A DNA stretch of 34,235 bases. Source: Corynebacterium frankenforstense. Its GTDB lineage: Bacteria; Actinomycetota; Actinomycetes; Mycobacteriales; Mycobacteriaceae. Below the pieces are notes generated by a model. That model was not told the DNA's origin, did no database searches, and saw nothing but the letters and a program-made list of their open reading frames with translations. The stretch covers positions 1 to 34,235 of the forward strand of contig NZ_JASODI010000023.1 in the NCBI RefSeq assembly GCF_030211955.1, in the 5' to 3' direction. The translations under genes and the position numbers were made by a program. Of the stretch, positions 32,681-34,235 are shown piece after piece (the first letter of the stretch is position 1; every line of letters starts with the position of its first letter).

Positions 32681-33826
32681 CTAGCCCTCGATTCCGGTCA
32701 TCGTGGCGGCGATCTGCTCGATGGTCGGGTCCTCCAGCTCCTCGACGATCTGCCCGTCGGCCAGGAAGATCACGCGGTCGGCGTAGGACGCCGCACGCGG
32801 GTCGTGGGTGACGATCACGACGGTCTGGCCGTCGCGGTCGACGGCTGTGCGCAGGATGTCGAGGACCTCGGCCGAGGAGTTCGAGTCGAGGTTGCCGGTC
32901 GGCTCGTCGCCGAAGATGATCTCCGGGCGGGAGACGAGCGCGCGGGCGCAGGCCACGCGCTGCTGTTGGCCGCCGGAGAGCTCGGCCGGGCGGTGCGAGA
33001 GGCGCTCGGCCAGGCCGAGGCGGCGGGTGACCTCGTCGAACCACTCCTGCGGGACGTCGTTGCCGGCGATGTCGGTGGGCAGGGTGATGTTCTCGGCGGC
33101 GGTGAGTGTGGGCACGAGGTTGAAGGACTGGAAGATGAAGCCGAGGCGGTCGCGGCGCAGGGCGGTCATCTCCTTGTCCTTCAGCGCGGACAGGTCCGTC
33201 TCCCCGATGAAGGTCTTGCCGTCGGTGGCGGAGTCGAGGCCGGCCATGCAGTGCATCAGCGTCGACTTGCCCGAGCCTGACGGGCCCATGATGGCGGTGA
33301 AGCGGCCGCGTTGGAAGGCCACGTTGACGCCCGCGAGAGCGGTGACGACGGCCTCGCCCTGGCCGTAGCGCTTGACCAGCCCGACGGCCTCGGCGGCGAC
33401 GTCCTGGGAGGATTCCTTCCGCTTGACGACGTCGCGCTCGCCCGCGCTCGCCTCCGAGGTTGCGGCCCAGCCCTGCAAGGGCTGGGCGTCGTCGGCGGCG
33501 TCCGTGGGCTCAGTGGCGTCGGTGCTGGTGGGCCTGGCGGCCTCGGTCGCCGTGGCCGATTCCTTGTCTGCATTCGTCTCTTCGGCGGCGCCGGCGGCCG
33601 ACGGGTCAGCCTCCGCGGCCGGGAGATCGGTGCCGGTGACGTCCTCCGACTCCCCCGCGGTCTCCTTCGCGGGCGCGGGCTCGTGGGTGAACAGTCCGCC
33701 GGCCCCCAGGGCGCTCGAACCACCCTCGGAGGAGGAGTCCTTCGTCGGGGTGGTCGGCGCGGTCTCGGCCGCCTGCCCTTCACGCGACTCGTTACTGCGG
33801 TGCGGACGGAACGAGTGCTTTCCCAT
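32681..33826 (-). CDS. ABC transporter ATPase (MacB/LolD type) with long N-terminal extension
   Basis: The 381-residue protein ends in a complete ATPase domain (about 142-381): Walker A GPSGSGKS at 181-188, Q-loop Q233, LSGGQ at 283-287, Walker B IIFGDE at 303-308 and VTHD near 336, with LolD/MacB-like spacing. Residues 1-140 are low-complexity, rich in Ala, Glu, Thr, Ser and Asp, which normal family members (about 225-250 residues) lack. Start at ATG 33826 (MGKHSFRPHR) with AGGA about 10 nt upstream is preferred; a TTG at 33859 would add 11 residues. Operon with the permease. Confidence 0.92.
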   Translation of the reverse strand: MGKHSFRPHRSNESREGQAAETAPTTPTKDSSSEGGSSALGAGGLFTHEPAPAKETAGESEDVTGTDLPAAEADPSAAGAAEETNADKESATATEAARPTSTDATEPTDAADDAQPLQGWAATSEASAGERDVVKRKESSQDVAAEAVGLVKRYGQGEAVVTALAGVNVAFQRGRFTAIMGPSGSGKSTLMHCMAGLDSATDGKTFIGETDLSALKDKEMTALRRDRLGFIFQSFNLVPTLTAAENITLPTDIAGNDVPQEWFDEVTRRLGLAERLSHRPAELSGGQQQRVACARALVSRPEIIFGDEPTGNLDSNSSAEVLDILRTAVDRDGQTVVIVTHDPRAASYADRVIFLADGQIVEELEDPTIEQIAATMTGIEG

Positions 33827-33878
33827 CAGATGTGTCCTGCTCTCGGATGTCGTCGTCAATTGGGGTTACAACCAATAA

Positions 33879-33884
33879 ATTCTA
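33879..33884 (-). promoter_or_regulatory. Candidate -10 box of the ABC exporter operon
   Basis: TAGAAT on the minus strand, about 52 nt before ATG 33826, in an AT-richer stretch. Confidence 0.4.
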
Positions 33885-34167
33885 CCGTCTGGTGCACTGG
33901 ACGTGCAGGTCGGCGAGGGTGCCCGGGCCCTGTTCAAGAGCCTGGGCCGCCCCTCCTGAATGACCATCGGGCGGGGGCACCGGCGCCGTTACCGTGCCAG
34001 CGGACACGGACTCACCTGCGGGGACGCAGGAGAACCGCAGAAAACCGGCTGGCCGGGAAAACGGAAGACAACGGTTCTGTAACAGTAAACGGTCGCTAAA
34101 AGAAAACGGAATAAATGCACAAGACCCGAAATACCCCGATAAACGCGAGCAAGAATTCCGCATACGG
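33885..34167. other. Region upstream of the ABC operon, no gene seen
   Basis: About 280 bp with no credible coding frame. The part from about 34050 to 34165 is clearly poorer in GC than the genes around it. No recognised RNA gene or mobile element was found. Confidence 0.5.
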
Positions 34168-34209
34168 AAAAGCACCCGTCACCGGTGATAACCGGCAACG
34201 GGTGCTTTC
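34168..34209. terminator. Strong, possibly bidirectional terminator at right edge
   Basis: AAAGCACCCGT (34169-34179) and ACGGGTGCTTT (34198-34208) form an 11-bp stem; the loop can form a small CCGG helix. Minus-strand continuation is TTTTCCG, plus-strand is CTTTCC then TTATATG and a T-run at 34218-34222. Probably ends a gene beyond the window. Confidence 0.8.
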
Positions 34210-34235
34210 CTTATATGTTTTTGAGTTGTGGTGTC

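Overview
The window is a very GC-rich bacterial chromosome segment, almost certainly from a Corynebacterium or a close relative. The assignment rests on gene content and order. One block, dinG, pncB, (divergent) clpS, DUF2017, P1 peptidase, rhomboid, murI, metallo-hydrolase, rph, rdgB, matches the mycobacterial Rv1329c to Rv1341 neighbourhood as I remember it. The other block, serB, ctaD, nrdF, gntR1, nrdE, nrdI, nrdH, rpmJ, nadE, pgm, matches the Corynebacterium glutamicum cg277x to cg280x neighbourhood. Many starts are GTG or TTG, and many genes have a TANNNT box 6 to 8 nt before the start codon, as in leaderless actinobacterial transcripts. The species cannot be told from the sequence. No insertion sequence, prophage, CRISPR array or obvious island is present.

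Layout. 1-3.2 kb: a minus-strand group murI, Rv1339-like hydrolase, rph, rdgB (cell-wall D-glutamate, nucleotide hydrolysis, RNA 3' processing, nucleotide-pool cleaning). 3.3-4.3 kb: an aldo/keto reductase on the plus strand interrupts what is otherwise one minus-strand run. 4.3-6.9 kb: a tightly coupled minus-strand group clpS, DUF2017, P1-family peptidase, rhomboid. 7.1-11.2 kb: plus-strand group with an unrecognised membrane-anchored protein, pncB and dinG. 11.4-15.3 kb: minus-strand Pth2-domain protein overlapping serB, then ctaD with a clear terminator. 15.3-16.0 kb: a 760-bp gene-poor stretch with a 9-bp minisatellite, 16-bp direct repeats and several hairpins. 16.0-22.0 kb: class Ib ribonucleotide reductase genes nrdF and nrdHIE with gntR1 between nrdF and nrdE, followed by zinc-free rpmJ. 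22.2-24.4 kb: nadE, a fructosamine-kinase-like gene and an FMN-binding split-barrel gene. 24.5-24.8 kb: two identical tRNA-Ala(GGC) genes with promoter and terminator. 24.9-30 kb: a membrane-anchored DsbA-like thioredoxin, phosphoglucomutase, an alanine/sodium symporter and an overlapping pair of fluoride channel genes. 30-33.8 kb: an ABC exporter pair, permease and ATPase, the ATPase carrying a long low-complexity N-terminal extension. 33.9-34.2 kb: upstream region and a strong hairpin terminator for a gene outside the window.

Most genes are housekeeping. The less expected material lies between genes. A short element, consensus ATTGCCGACG followed by a loop and a CGTCG-type arm, occurs eight times, and six copies lie 0 to 40 nt after a stop codon in the sense orientation. 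The nrdHIE operon has two probable NrdR boxes upstream of a well-formed promoter, and a terminator-like hairpin sits directly before the nrdI ribosome binding site. The ctaD leader has a hairpin before its ribosome binding site. These are inferences from reading the sequence; no search or folding program was run.
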